Source: Sedimentisphaera sp050251615 (GTDB lineage: Bacteria; Planctomycetota; Phycisphaerae; Sedimentisphaerales; Sedimentisphaeraceae). From it: a DNA stretch of 64,000 bases. The notes beneath the pieces are model-generated. The model was not told the DNA's origin, did no database searches, and saw only the letters and a list, made by a program, of their open reading frames with translations. This document shows positions 1-8,308 of the stretch, piece by piece. Both the position numbers and the translations under genes were made by a program. The stretch is taken from positions 73,740 to 137,739 of the forward strand of contig JBFWMM010000003.1 in the NCBI GenBank assembly GCA_050251615.1, in the 5' to 3' direction. How positions within the stretch are numbered: position 1 is the first letter of the stretch; every line of letters begins with the position of its first letter.

Positions 1-65
1 CGAAACGATATTGTCAAACAGATTCGCACAATTAACGCCTTTTTCATTGTCGTGTAGCATTTAAG

Positions 66-101
66 AAAAGAAAAAGGCCCGCGCCGTTAAGCGTGAGCCT
101 T
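66..101 (-). terminator. Rho-independent terminator of tig
   Basis: Read on the minus strand, an 11-bp stem (AAGGCTCACGC pairing with GCGCGGGCCTT, one mismatch and one wobble) closes a 6-nt loop and runs into a T-rich tract (positions 66-75 are A-rich on the plus strand). It lies about 35 nt after the trigger factor stop codon, so it most likely ends that transcript. Confidence 0.75.
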
Positions 102-135
102 TCGTATGCCGTTCGGTTTGGGGATTCCGCGGGGA

Positions 136-1464
136 TTACTCCTTCACGGGTACCTCTGTAACCTTTGCTTTCTCAATGATTGCATCGTAGCACTTCTGCT
201 CGCGAATCTGCATCATTAACTCTGTCAGAGAGCCGTCTTTTGCCATCTCTTCGCGAACCTTCTCGGGCCTTCTACCACTTTCAGCCGCAATGCGTGCGAT
301 GTAGCCGTTGAGCTCGTCAGGGGTAATCTCAATCTTGAGCTCATCTGCAACCGCATCAATAATGAAAAAGCTCTTGAGCATATCCTTCGCCTGATCCTGG
401 CTGCTTGTCTGAAGCTTTTCGAGCTCTGCTTTGAGTTCATCCTTCTGGAGACCCTGCATCAGAACGCGTGAGTATTCGCGGTTCATAATGGAGTTGGCCT
501 GTTCTGAAACCAGGTTTGTCGGCAGGTCGAAGTCGCACTTGTCAAGCAGGTACTTGCGGACATTTTCAACGAGGCCGTCTTTACTCCGCTTGTCTGCATC
601 CTCTGCCGCGTATTTTGTAAGAATACTCTTGAGGTAGTCAACGCTTTTAATGCCGATTTTTTCGCAGAATTCATCATTGAGTTCGGCGGGCTTGCGGTAT
701 GTAATATCCTTAACCTCAATCTTGACCGCGCACTTCTTGCCTTGGAAATCCTTGTTGAAGAATGTCTCGCTGACCTGTGTCTCGGTCTCCTTGATATCAC
801 CAACCTTTGCATCCATGAGAAGTTTGTGGAGGCCATCAACAGGCACCTTGCCTGCAAAGCCGTAGTTCTCGTTGATTGATACGTCTGTATCTTTTACGAC
901 AACTGCTTCTTCCTCTTCGGGGGTGATGGTTACGTCGGCTTTGAGGATGTCGCCGAGTTCAGCGGTAGCGCCTTCTTCGCGCGATTCATCCGTACCCCAG
1001 CGCTTGCGCATATCTTCAATATGCTTCTCGATCTGTTCTTCCGTAACTTCGTAAATGGGCTTCTCAATCTCTACGTCCTCAAGCTGGGGAAGAGTGATTT
1101 CAGGGCGAACATTCACCTCGAAATAGTAGGTGAAAGAGCCTGTCTCGGGAAGCTCAAGCGATTCAGGGTTGATCTCCGGCTCACCAAGATAGTTGATGTT
1201 GTTGTCTTTGAGGGCTTTTTCTGTGCAGTCGGCGAGGAGTTTGAGCTTTGTCTGCTCGCCAACCTCTGTACCGAATCTCTTCTCCAGAAGCCTCCTGGGC
1301 GCTCTGCCCCTCCTGAAACCGGGGAGAACAACATCCTTGCGAAGGTCCGTGTACTGGCTGAGAAGGGTCTCTTTAACCGCTTCTTCAGGTATTTCAATTG
1401 TAATTTTTTTCCTGCAGGGACCTGCGTCTTCTGCGGTAACGATAAGTTTTACGTCTTCTGCCAT
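136..1464 (-). CDS. tig: Trigger factor, ribosome-associated chaperone and prolyl isomerase
   Basis: Trigger factor binds ribosomes near the exit tunnel and shields nascent chains; the family also has an FKBP-type prolyl isomerase domain. The 442-residue product has the ribosome-docking signature GFRRGRAP at about residues 48-55, a central FKBP-like domain (about 150-250) and a long helical C-terminal chaperone domain, which is the normal length and order. The open frame extends 54 codons further upstream and into the tRNA-Gly gene. I chose the ATG at 1464 because it gives the usual MAEDVKL-type N-terminus and follows a GAAAGGAA ribosome binding site. The gene lies 132 nt downstream of tRNA-Gly on the same strand and may share its transcript. 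The frequent neighbours clpP and clpX are not seen here. Confidence 0.95.
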   Translation of the reverse strand: MAEDVKLIVTAEDAGPCRKKITIEIPEEAVKETLLSQYTDLRKDVVLPGFRRGRAPRRLLEKRFGTEVGEQTKLKLLADCTEKALKDNNINYLGEPEINPESLELPETGSFTYYFEVNVRPEITLPQLEDVEIEKPIYEVTEEQIEKHIEDMRKRWGTDESREEGATAELGDILKADVTITPEEEEAVVVKDTDVSINENYGFAGKVPVDGLHKLLMDAKVGDIKETETQVSETFFNKDFQGKKCAVKIEVKDITYRKPAELNDEFCEKIGIKSVDYLKSILTKYAAEDADKRSKDGLVENVRKYLLDKCDFDLPTNLVSEQANSIMNREYSRVLMQGLQKDELKAELEKLQTSSQDQAKDMLKSFFIIDAVADELKIEITPDELNGYIARIAAESGRRPEKVREEMAKDGSLTELMMQIREQKCYDAIIEKAKVTEVPVKE

Positions 1465-1596
1465 CTCGATATTCCTTTCAATAAAAAAAGACCGCGGTAA
1501 CGTCCGCGATCTTGCTTTATGCTTATCTGAACGTCCCGCCGACCAGCGCCTGATTCCCTTTGAATCCGATAACTCGTCGAGACTATTGTAAAAAAG

Positions 1597-1668
1597 AGCG
1601 GGTGATGAGATTCGAACCCACGACATTCACGTTGGCAACGTGACGCTCTACCACTGAGCTACACCCGC
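1597..1668 (-). tRNA. tRNA-Gly (GCC anticodon)
   Basis: A 72-nt cloverleaf on the minus strand: acceptor stem GCGGGTG/CACCCGC, D-arm with AGCTCAGTGGTAGAGC, anticodon loop carrying GCC (complement of 1634-1636) and T-arm GGTTCGAATC. CCA is not encoded; the discriminator is followed directly by C and five T residues, which may serve as a weak end or processing site. A good promoter lies just upstream at 1701-1728. Confidence 0.97.
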
Positions 1669-1700
1669 TTTAAGGACTCACGTCCGTCAAGAGAACTGGT

Positions 1701-1728
1701 ATTCTATGGAATCGTTTTTTTGTTGCAA
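1701..1728 (-). promoter_or_regulatory. Sigma-70-type promoter for tRNA-Gly
   Basis: On the minus strand TTGCAA (1723-1728) is separated by 16 bp from TAGAAT (1701-1706). The expected start point lies about 25 nt before the tRNA 5' end. The same geometry occurs before the other two tRNA genes of the window, which strengthens the call. No experimental support. Confidence 0.6.
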
Positions 1729-1846
1729 CCCATTTTTCTCTTTTTTTGCAAAAAACTTCAGAAACATTCACGCCTCTCAAGCCGGAACCAAGGCAAGAAA
1801 CGTAGCCGCGGCCGGCGTGAGCTGATAATACAATTCAGGTACGCTC

Positions 1847-3493
1847 TTACTTCAGCAATTCCTCGAACATATCGATTGAAAGACAGTTTTTCAGCTTCTG
1901 TATGGCTTTAAGCTCTATCCTGCGCACTGTTTCACGGCTGAGCCCGAGGTTGTCGCCTATTTCCTGAAGCGATTTACGTCCCCTGCGAAGAGGTGTATGG
2001 TCTTCGAGTCCGTAGTGATTGCGAATTATGTACTGCTCGCGCCGGTCGAGATTCAGCGAAATAACCGTATCGAGGTCGCGCCCGGCTTCCTCAATGTCTG
2101 GCATTGCCGGCAGGTCAATATGCCTCACATCACGGTGTTGCGAATCATCATATTCAATCATATCCTTACCGCCTCTTGACGCGAAGCTTCTGGCCACGGC
2201 AAGGCTTGCGTAGGCACTGAACCTGTGCCCTTTTTCGTAGTCGTAGCCCTCAACCGCCCTCATGAGCGCTATATTCCCCTCGCCGATAAGTTCTGCAAGG
2301 GAGCGGCCTGTCCTGATGTGTTTTCTGGCTACCGAAACAACAGACGAAAGATTGTAATTTATCAAAGCCTTTTTAGCGCTCTGAATCGCATCGGACATCT
2401 TTTCCATCTCTGAAATAGCAGCGCCTGATGATCTGTAATTCAGCTTCTTCTTTTCTAAATTATACATCTTCTTGAGGGCATTGTACCTGCGAAACAGACG
2501 GTACTCGGTGTTCCGATCAAGAACGGGGATTCTGCTTACTACCTTTATGTAAGCACCTTCACGCTCAGGGGATGTGCTGATTTCAGTGGCCGGCGGCATA
2601 AACGCCTGCTCTGAGCATATTTCTTTCAGCTGCGCATCTGTGGCAAATTCACTGCTGTCTATGAACGTAAAATCAATAGATAGAAGCATCTTGATACGTT
2701 CACGATTAATAGCGCGATAGACACTGCTCCTACTGCAACCATATCGCTTCACCATTTCCGCAACGGAGACACCGGCATTATGTCTGGTGTAAATCTCCTT
2801 CTGGAGTCTGCTGTTAACCCTCCCTGTGCGTGTGCCCGGCGTAAGGCGGCGGTTGTCATTTTCGATGGAGCTTGTTGTGTATCTGATCGCCTCAACGCTC
2901 CGCCCCGTCTGCTCGGCAACAGATTCTATCACGGACTGCCTGCTGAGCTCAGGGTTTGCGGTTCGCGCGTCGATATACAGATCAAGCACCCTCTCCCGCT
3001 CTCTGCGGGTGAGTCTTGAAAAACGCTTTGCTTTATCAATCTCAGCGGAGCAATGCCTTGCTGCAAATTCAAAGGCAGATTCAGTAATCCCTATCTTCCT
3101 TACGTTGCCTGCAAAAACGAAATAGCGCATCATAAGAAATTTATCTTTCCAGCGGCGTATTGTCTTGACAGAAACATTCAATTTAACGGCGAGCTCTTCG
3201 ATTGTAACAGCGCCGACTGGTGCCGGCTGATTTACCGACCTGCTCAAATCCAGCACAAAAAGCAGCAGGTCGTTTAAAATGTCGGCCGCCGAGAGCAAAA
3301 CAATTTCAACATCACGGGCAGGATTATAGCCTGTTATTTTGGCACAGACAAACTCAAACGGATAACTGCGTGAGCCCTCAAGCAGAGCCATGAGAGCCTC
3401 TGCCCTGTCAAGCATATCATACTTGACCCTGTTGGGCGAAAAACGCACCTCTGCGAGTAAGTTCTTTATTTGTTCAGTTCTGTATTTCTGCAA
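1847..3493 (-). CDS. Sigma-70-family factor with a long N-terminal helix-turn-helix extension
   Basis: The C-terminal third is a sigma factor. Region 2 covers about residues 375-440 (NLSSVVSVARKHI, then ELIGEGNIALMRAVEGYDYEKG) and region 4 about 482-537 (GLEDHTP, EIGDNLGLSRETVRRIE). Region 2.4, usually a TYAxWxI-type motif, reads FSAYASLAVARSFAS and lacks the aromatic residues used in -10 melting. The first 300 residues are unusual: helix-turn-helix-like segments appear near 96-120 (ELAVKLNVSVKTIRRWK), 183-205 and 243-263 (SVAEMVKRYGCSRSSVYRA). This suggests a regulator fused to a sigma core, but targets are unknown. The start is TTG at 3491-3493 with a GGGA element 5 nt upstream; ATG at 3415 is the alternative. 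It is divergent from apbE, and the two seem to share one -35 hexamer. Confidence 0.85.
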   Translation of the reverse strand: MQKYRTEQIKNLLAEVRFSPNRVKYDMLDRAEALMALLEGSRSYPFEFVCAKITGYNPARDVEIVLLSAADILNDLLLFVLDLSRSVNQPAPVGAVTIEELAVKLNVSVKTIRRWKDKFLMMRYFVFAGNVRKIGITESAFEFAARHCSAEIDKAKRFSRLTRRERERVLDLYIDARTANPELSRQSVIESVAEQTGRSVEAIRYTTSSIENDNRRLTPGTRTGRVNSRLQKEIYTRHNAGVSVAEMVKRYGCSRSSVYRAINRERIKMLLSIDFTFIDSSEFATDAQLKEICSEQAFMPPATEISTSPEREGAYIKVVSRIPVLDRNTEYRLFRRYNALKKMYNLEKKKLNYRSSGAAISEMEKMSDAIQSAKKALINYNLSSVVSVARKHIRTGRSLAELIGEGNIALMRAVEGYDYEKGHRFSAYASLAVARSFASRGGKDMIEYDDSQHRDVRHIDLPAMPDIEEAGRDLDTVISLNLDRREQYIIRNHYGLEDHTPLRRGRKSLQEIGDNLGLSRETVRRIELKAIQKLKNCLSIDMFEELLK

Positions 3494-3522
3494 AGTGATC
3501 CCGCCGGTTAAACAACAGGAAG

Positions 3523-3573
3523 ATTATAAGTATGTCAATCAATACTTGCAAGCTCTCGCGGGGACTCTATACT
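3523..3573. promoter_or_regulatory. Divergent promoter pair sharing one palindromic -35 hexamer
   Basis: TTGCAA at 3546-3551 is its own reverse complement. Leftward it stands 17 bp from a perfect TATAAT (plus-strand positions 3523-3528), facing the sigma-factor gene. Rightward it stands 16 bp from TATACT (3568-3573), facing apbE. Both -10 elements sit at suitable distances from the starts at 3493 and 3599. If both are used, polymerase can occupy only one direction at a time. Read by eye. Confidence 0.65.
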
Positions 3574-3598
3574 CTCTCGTTTCTGACTGGAGAAGTGA

Positions 3599-4612
3599 AT
3601 GAGAAGAAAAATACTGATTCTCTCCGCCTTGGCGGTGCTACTGTGCGGATGCAAAGATACAAAGCCCGTGAAGGTAACCGGGCCGCAGTTTGACTGCATG
3701 AATACCATGGTCTATATAACCGTTGTCGCAAAGGACGAAGAGACCGCGCGCCTGTGCATTGAGGCAGGAACGACGGAGCTGCGAAGGCTCAGCGACATCT
3801 TTGACAGGCACAAACCCGCATCAGAGATTTCTCGGGTCAATCAGAGTAGTGGCAGAGCCGTGAAGGTGTGCGGTGAGGTGATTGAGCTGCTTGACGATGC
3901 CGTTCGCGCAGGCCGGCTTTCCGGCGGTGCATTTGATGTTACAATCGCCCCTCTGCTGGATTTATGGCAGAGTGCCTCTCTAACGGGAATCCGCCCTTCT
4001 CCCGAGCAGATTAGAGCGGCCAAAGCGCTCGTAAACTACAACAAGATAATCATAAATCAGTCAGAACAGACTGTTAAGCTTGAAGAGTATGGGATGTCCC
4101 TCGACCTCGGAGGGATCGCCAAGGGGTATTCGCTCGACAAAACTGCCAAACTGCTGAAAGACCGCGGCGCCCTCTGCGCCCTGATAAACGCGGGCGGCGA
4201 TATAGTGTGTTACAGCGAAGAAGGCTTTGAACCCTGGAAGGTCGGCATACAAAACCCCGATCTCGACCCTGAAAACGAAATAATAAGAGTTATCAGCCTT
4301 GCAAACGGCGCCATTGCTACCAGCGGAGACTACTACCGGTTTTACGAAATCGGCGGCGAGTACAGCAGTCATATTGTTAACCCTGCATCGGGAGATGGGG
4401 CGAAATGGTTCAAAAGCGTTACGGTAACCGCGCCAACCGGCTCAACGGCCGATGCCCTCGCGACGGCTGTAAGTGTGATGGGGGCTGAGAGCGGCTTTAA
4501 TATGATTGAAAGACTGCAAGACGTGGAAAGCCTTGCAAGCTTAAACAACGCCGAAGAGAGCGAAATACAAAGCTCGGGGTTTAATCGCCTGATCTATCAG
4601 GTGGAACATTAA
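3599..4612 (+). CDS. apbE: FAD:protein FMN transferase, ApbE-type lipoprotein
   Basis: ApbE enzymes move FMN from FAD onto Ser/Thr residues of exported proteins such as NqrB/NqrC and RnfG/RnfD. The 337-residue protein starts with a lipoprotein signal (hydrophobic run, lipobox LCGC with Cys18). It carries the family blocks GGAFDVTIAPLLDLW near residue 113, LDLGGIAKGYSLDK near 168, INAGGDI near 197, ATSGDYYRF and HIVNPASG. Length is typical. The ATG follows GGAGAAGTGA, a good ribosome binding site. No Rnf or Nqr genes are in the window, so the flavinylated partner is not visible. Its last 32 nt overlap the end of the convergent ftsI gene. Confidence 0.93.
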   Translation: MRRKILILSALAVLLCGCKDTKPVKVTGPQFDCMNTMVYITVVAKDEETARLCIEAGTTELRRLSDIFDRHKPASEISRVNQSSGRAVKVCGEVIELLDDAVRAGRLSGGAFDVTIAPLLDLWQSASLTGIRPSPEQIRAAKALVNYNKIIINQSEQTVKLEEYGMSLDLGGIAKGYSLDKTAKLLKDRGALCALINAGGDIVCYSEEGFEPWKVGIQNPDLDPENEIIRVISLANGAIATSGDYYRFYEIGGEYSSHIVNPASGDGAKWFKSVTVTAPTGSTADALATAVSVMGAESGFNMIERLQDVESLASLNNAEESEIQSSGFNRLIYQVEH

Positions 4613-6410
4613 GATATGCGAGGCTCTGTTCGAGAATTTTCTTTACCGCAGGCGCTGTCACCCTGCCGCCGGAATAACCCATTCCGAGGCTTTTGTCAGG
4701 CTTGCTGATTGACACCATCACGATAAGCGCGGGATTGCTTGCCGGCGCCCCACCGACAAACGAAGCGGTGTAGTACTTACTGCTGTACTGCTTGATATCG
4801 TTGTCCCAGATGTTTGCGGTGCCTGTCTTACCGAAGACCGTATAATCCTTGAGGGCCGCGGTTTTTCCTGTGCCGTGATCGCTGTTTACCACATCCGTAA
4901 GGCACTTCATCATAAACCCGGCAGTATCAGGCGTGAATACCATTCCATACCTCTCTCCTGTATCGCTTACATCCTTGACGCTCTTCGCGTCACTGTCAAC
5001 TATCGCCTGCACCATAAACGGCCTGACGGAACGTCCGCCGTTTGCAAGAACGCAGTATCCGCGTGCAACCTGTATTCCTGTAAGTCCGATTTCCTGTCCG
5101 TAGGGTATGCGGGTTATAGAATAGCCTGTCCAGCGTGCGGGATCTGCAATTCTCGGGTAGCGCTCGCCGGGGTAGTCAATGTCGGTGCGGTATGAGAAGC
5201 CGATAGTATCAAGCACATCGTAGAGCCGTTTATTGCCAAGCGCAATCCCGATCTTGGCCATACCTATATTGCTTGAATTAACTATAATTTCCTTTAGCGG
5301 GAGCATGCCGTAGCGGTGGTAATTGTATTCCTGTATCCTGCCATAACCGTGCTTTACAAAAAGGCCGTTCTCACAGTCTATAACTGTATTCTTGTTGATG
5401 ACGCCCGTATCAATGGCTCCTGCCATAATCAGCGGTTTTACCACACTGCCCGGCTCGAAGAGGTCTGTTATGGCGCGGTTGCGTCTTGCTGAAGGGGTCG
5501 ATTCGGAAAGATTGCCGGCATCATATTCGGGGTAGCTCGAAAGCGCAAGCACGGCGCCTGAATACGGATTCATCACGATTGCAAATCCTGATTCGGCCTT
5601 GTAGAGCTTGCATCTCTCAACGAGTGCGTCTCTCGTGTACATCTGAAGAACGGAATCAAGTGTAAGCAGGAGGCTCTTGCCGTTTTCCGGCTGAACTTCC
5701 TTTTCGAGCTCATTCAGCGGGCGCCTGCCGGAATCAACAACAAACACCTTCTCGCCTTTCTTCTCTTTGAGGATATCGAAATACTCACGCTCCAAACCCT
5801 CGCTGCCGGCTTTGAGTTGCCCTGCATAGCCAACAACGTGGCTGAACAGAGAGCCCATCGGGTACTCGCGCACCCACCTCTGGTCGATACCGGTTCCATA
5901 AAGGCGTTCCGGCGCGCGCTCTTTCTCCACAGGCTCTGAACCATCCGGTCGTTCTTCAAAGTAGCGATAGGTAAAGAGTGTGTCAAACTCGAATTTCTGC
6001 TCGGGCGTTATCCCCCTGGCAACCACTATATGTCGATTTTTTTCGGGAGGAGTCTCAAAGATGAGCTTCTCGATTGTGCAAGGCGCAAGCCCGAGCAGAG
6101 ATTCGAGCTTTGCAATCGTTTCAAATCTCTGCGTGTAGTGTTCGGGGACTTCGTTTTCGTAGGGTTGCAAAAGAACCTTCGCATCAACATACACATCCTC
6201 CTTGAGTTTGTTAACGGCAAGAAGCGTGCCTTTGTTGTCAAGTATCACGCCGCGCTGGGCACGCTGAGAAACCCTTGCTTTCAGTTTGGATATTTGTTCT
6301 TTGTATTCGGAATCGCCGACAGCCAGCCATACGCACCTTGCCGATATAACCAAACCGACAAGAAGCAATGAACAAAAGATAATTAGTGTTTTTACCTTGC
6401 TGACTACCAA
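4581..6410 (-). CDS. ftsI: Penicillin-binding protein 2/3-type transpeptidase (FtsI-like)
   Basis: A class B penicillin-binding protein that cross-links peptidoglycan, here probably for the septum. Residues 8-30 form one membrane anchor, followed by a dimerisation/pedestal domain (RGVILDNKG near 53) and the transpeptidase domain. The active-site triads are intact: S322-V-V-K, SSN at 379-381 and KTG at 528-530. There is no PASTA domain after it. Start codon TTG at 6410, preceded by GAAGGAAAAG at good spacing. It is the last gene of the arg-rsmD-cca chain, 54 nt after cca, and away from any mra/mur division cluster. FtsI is the best guess; SpoVD- or PBP2-like roles cannot be excluded. Confidence 0.88.
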   Translation of the reverse strand: MVVSKVKTLIIFCSLLLVGLVISARCVWLAVGDSEYKEQISKLKARVSQRAQRGVILDNKGTLLAVNKLKEDVYVDAKVLLQPYENEVPEHYTQRFETIAKLESLLGLAPCTIEKLIFETPPEKNRHIVVARGITPEQKFEFDTLFTYRYFEERPDGSEPVEKERAPERLYGTGIDQRWVREYPMGSLFSHVVGYAGQLKAGSEGLEREYFDILKEKKGEKVFVVDSGRRPLNELEKEVQPENGKSLLLTLDSVLQMYTRDALVERCKLYKAESGFAIVMNPYSGAVLALSSYPEYDAGNLSESTPSARRNRAITDLFEPGSVVKPLIMAGAIDTGVINKNTVIDCENGLFVKHGYGRIQEYNYHRYGMLPLKEIIVNSSNIGMAKIGIALGNKRLYDVLDTIGFSYRTDIDYPGERYPRIADPARWTGYSITRIPYGQEIGLTGIQVARGYCVLANGGRSVRPFMVQAIVDSDAKSVKDVSDTGERYGMVFTPDTAGFMMKCLTDVVNSDHGTGKTAALKDYTVFGKTGTANIWDNDIKQYSSKYYTASFVGGAPASNPALIVMVSISKPDKSLGMGYSGGRVTAPAVKKILEQSLAYLNVPPDRSGD

Positions 6411-6464
6411 ATCTTTTCCTTCAATAATAGTAACAGGTGATTATAACCGCCTGCTGTCCTGTGT

Positions 6465-7688
6465 TCAATGATTCATTTCAGTTGCCATAATTTTACGAAG
6501 CGCATCAAAGGCCTGCTCACGTGTAAGCAGCTCCATATCAAGCTGTTTTTTATAGAGAGCTTTATGAAGAGCACCAAGTTCGGGGCCTGGGGCTATGCCG
6601 GCTTTTATGAGGTCATTGCCGTTTAATAAAGGCTCCGGCATATCAGGCTGCCCCTTGTATAATGAGCACTTGAGAAGATTGTTAAAAACAGGATCGGGAG
6701 GTTGATATGCAGCCTGCAATATCGCAAGCTCGAAAGAAATCAATGTGTCTGCATATTGTGAGGCAAGCAACGGCCTCAGCTCGTGAAGAGGCAATGAGTT
6801 ATCTGTAAGCTTGCCAAGATTTGCATAACACCACTTCACCTCCTCAATCTGGTTGTTGCTCAACTTCAAACTGTTGGCAAGTGCAATACCAGCCTCGGGA
6901 TTCTTACTGTAAAGCCTTAAAATACCTTCCGTGAGACTGAGCCCGCCATCGGAAATCAAAAACAGATTATACCAATCAGAGCCATAATGCAGCTTTTCCG
7001 GAAATATAAATTCAGCAAGGCCATACGTAATTAAATCAGATATGCCACGCCTGGAATTGGGGGAACATATAATCTTTTCCAACTCAAGAGTGATTCGCTC
7101 AGCGCTGATTGCAGTTATATTGGAAGCCAGATGTGCGATTGCAATGCAGGTATCTGCGTCAATATCAAAATCAAGCTCAGTCGAAAAGCGGATGGCACGC
7201 AACATGCGCAGGTAGTCCTCGCTGAAGCGCTCTTCTGGAGAGCCAATTGTTCTGATCAATTTCTTCCTGATGTCCTCCTGCCCGCCAACATAATCTATAA
7301 CCTCGTGCTTTACGGGGTCATAAAACATACCGTTAATGGTAAAATCTCGGCGGGAAGCATCTGTTTGCGGATCCGTGAATTCTATCCTGTCAGGCCGTCT
7401 GCCGTCTGTATAGGAATAATCACTGCGAAAAGTGGCAACATCTATCTGCCAATCCTTCTCCAGCACAAGCACAACGCCGAATTTCGCACCGACTGAAACA
7501 GTACGCTTGAAGATCTTCTCAACCTGCTGCGGCGTCGCATCAGTTGCAATATCGTAGTCTTTGGGCTCTCGGCCGAGAAGTCTGTCGCGTACGCAACCTC
7601 CGGCAAAGTATGCAATATGGCCGGCATCGCGCAACCTGCGCAAAACGCGCATTGCGGCTTGTTCGTTGGTCATACCGCTTTTACTCAT
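6465..7688 (-). CDS. cca: CCA-adding tRNA nucleotidyltransferase / poly(A) polymerase family
   Basis: A class II nucleotidyltransferase of the CCA-enzyme/PcnB family. The head domain shows GGCVRDRLLGREPKDYDIAT, with the DxD metal ligands, followed by RRDFTINGMFYD and the RMLRAIRF helix; the C-terminal part is helical and fits tRNA binding. The tRNA genes here do not encode CCA, so a CCA-adding role is expected, although the sequence alone cannot exclude poly(A) polymerase. The frame is open further upstream, but ATG at 7688 is preferred: it overlaps the rsmD stop by 8 nt (ATGAGTAA), a classic coupling arrangement, and gives 407 residues, the usual length. Confidence 0.9.
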   Translation of the reverse strand: MSKSGMTNEQAAMRVLRRLRDAGHIAYFAGGCVRDRLLGREPKDYDIATDATPQQVEKIFKRTVSVGAKFGVVLVLEKDWQIDVATFRSDYSYTDGRRPDRIEFTDPQTDASRRDFTINGMFYDPVKHEVIDYVGGQEDIRKKLIRTIGSPEERFSEDYLRMLRAIRFSTELDFDIDADTCIAIAHLASNITAISAERITLELEKIICSPNSRRGISDLITYGLAEFIFPEKLHYGSDWYNLFLISDGGLSLTEGILRLYSKNPEAGIALANSLKLSNNQIEEVKWCYANLGKLTDNSLPLHELRPLLASQYADTLISFELAILQAAYQPPDPVFNNLLKCSLYKGQPDMPEPLLNGNDLIKAGIAPGPELGALHKALYKKQLDMELLTREQAFDALRKIMATEMNH

Positions 7689-8283
7689 CAATATCGCTCT
7701 CCGCAGATTGTTCGAGCCGCAAAAAAGTTTCTGCCATTGTTCCCCACTCGCGCCTGTCAATCACTTTCAAGCCGCCGTAGCTTTCGTCAAGCACCGCTCG
7801 AATATGGGTACGAACAAGAACAAGGCCGCCTTCAATGATCTGCGAATTCATCAGAAAGAGCATCTTTCCGAGTTGCGATTTCGCATCTGTCTCGCGGGTA
7901 AGCGGGAATGGTGGGTCAACAAAAGCCAAGTCGTATAAGTCAAGCCCGGGGGCAACCGGCGCCCCTGATTTGAACGCGTTGCCGCAGACAACAGCAGATT
8001 GATCCTCGTAGCCTGCGCGCTCAATGTTCTTATTAAGCACCTCAACCACGTGCTTGCCCATATCGACAAAAGTTACGCAGTCGGCACCTCTGCTGAGCGC
8101 CTCAAGCCCGAATGAGCCGGTTCCTGAGAACACATCGCCCACTTTCGCACCTTCCGGCAGGCCATAGCTGCTGTAAAGAATGTTGAAAATCGATTCTTTT
8201 ACCCTGTCTGTTACGGGTCTTGTGTCCATGCCGGGAGGGCTCAAGAGCTTCATCCCGCGCCTTTCTCCTGCGATTATCCTCAC
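7681..8283 (-). CDS. rsmD: 16S rRNA (guanine-966-N2)-methyltransferase
   Basis: RsmD methylates G966 of 16S rRNA on the small subunit. The 200-residue protein opens with MRIIAGERRGMKLLSP and PVTDRVKESIFNIL, typical of the family. It has the SAM-binding glycine loop DVFSGTGSFGLEALSRGA and the catalytic (N/D)PPF motif in FVDPPF near residue 123. Start codon is GTG at 8283. It sits 25 nt after argF and overlaps cca by 8 nt, within one minus-strand operon. Confidence 0.94.
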   Translation of the reverse strand: MRIIAGERRGMKLLSPPGMDTRPVTDRVKESIFNILYSSYGLPEGAKVGDVFSGTGSFGLEALSRGADCVTFVDMGKHVVEVLNKNIERAGYEDQSAVVCGNAFKSGAPVAPGLDLYDLAFVDPPFPLTRETDAKSQLGKMLFLMNSQIIEGGLVLVRTHIRAVLDESYGGLKVIDRREWGTMAETFLRLEQSAESDIDE

Positions 8284-8308
8284 GCCGCCGTCTTTCTAAA
8301 AGCTAAAA

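Noticed and set aside
1465..1626. N-terminal extension of trigger factor by 54 codons
   Set aside because: The extension runs into the tRNA-Gly gene, has no family similarity, and the ATG at 1464 has a good ribosome binding site.
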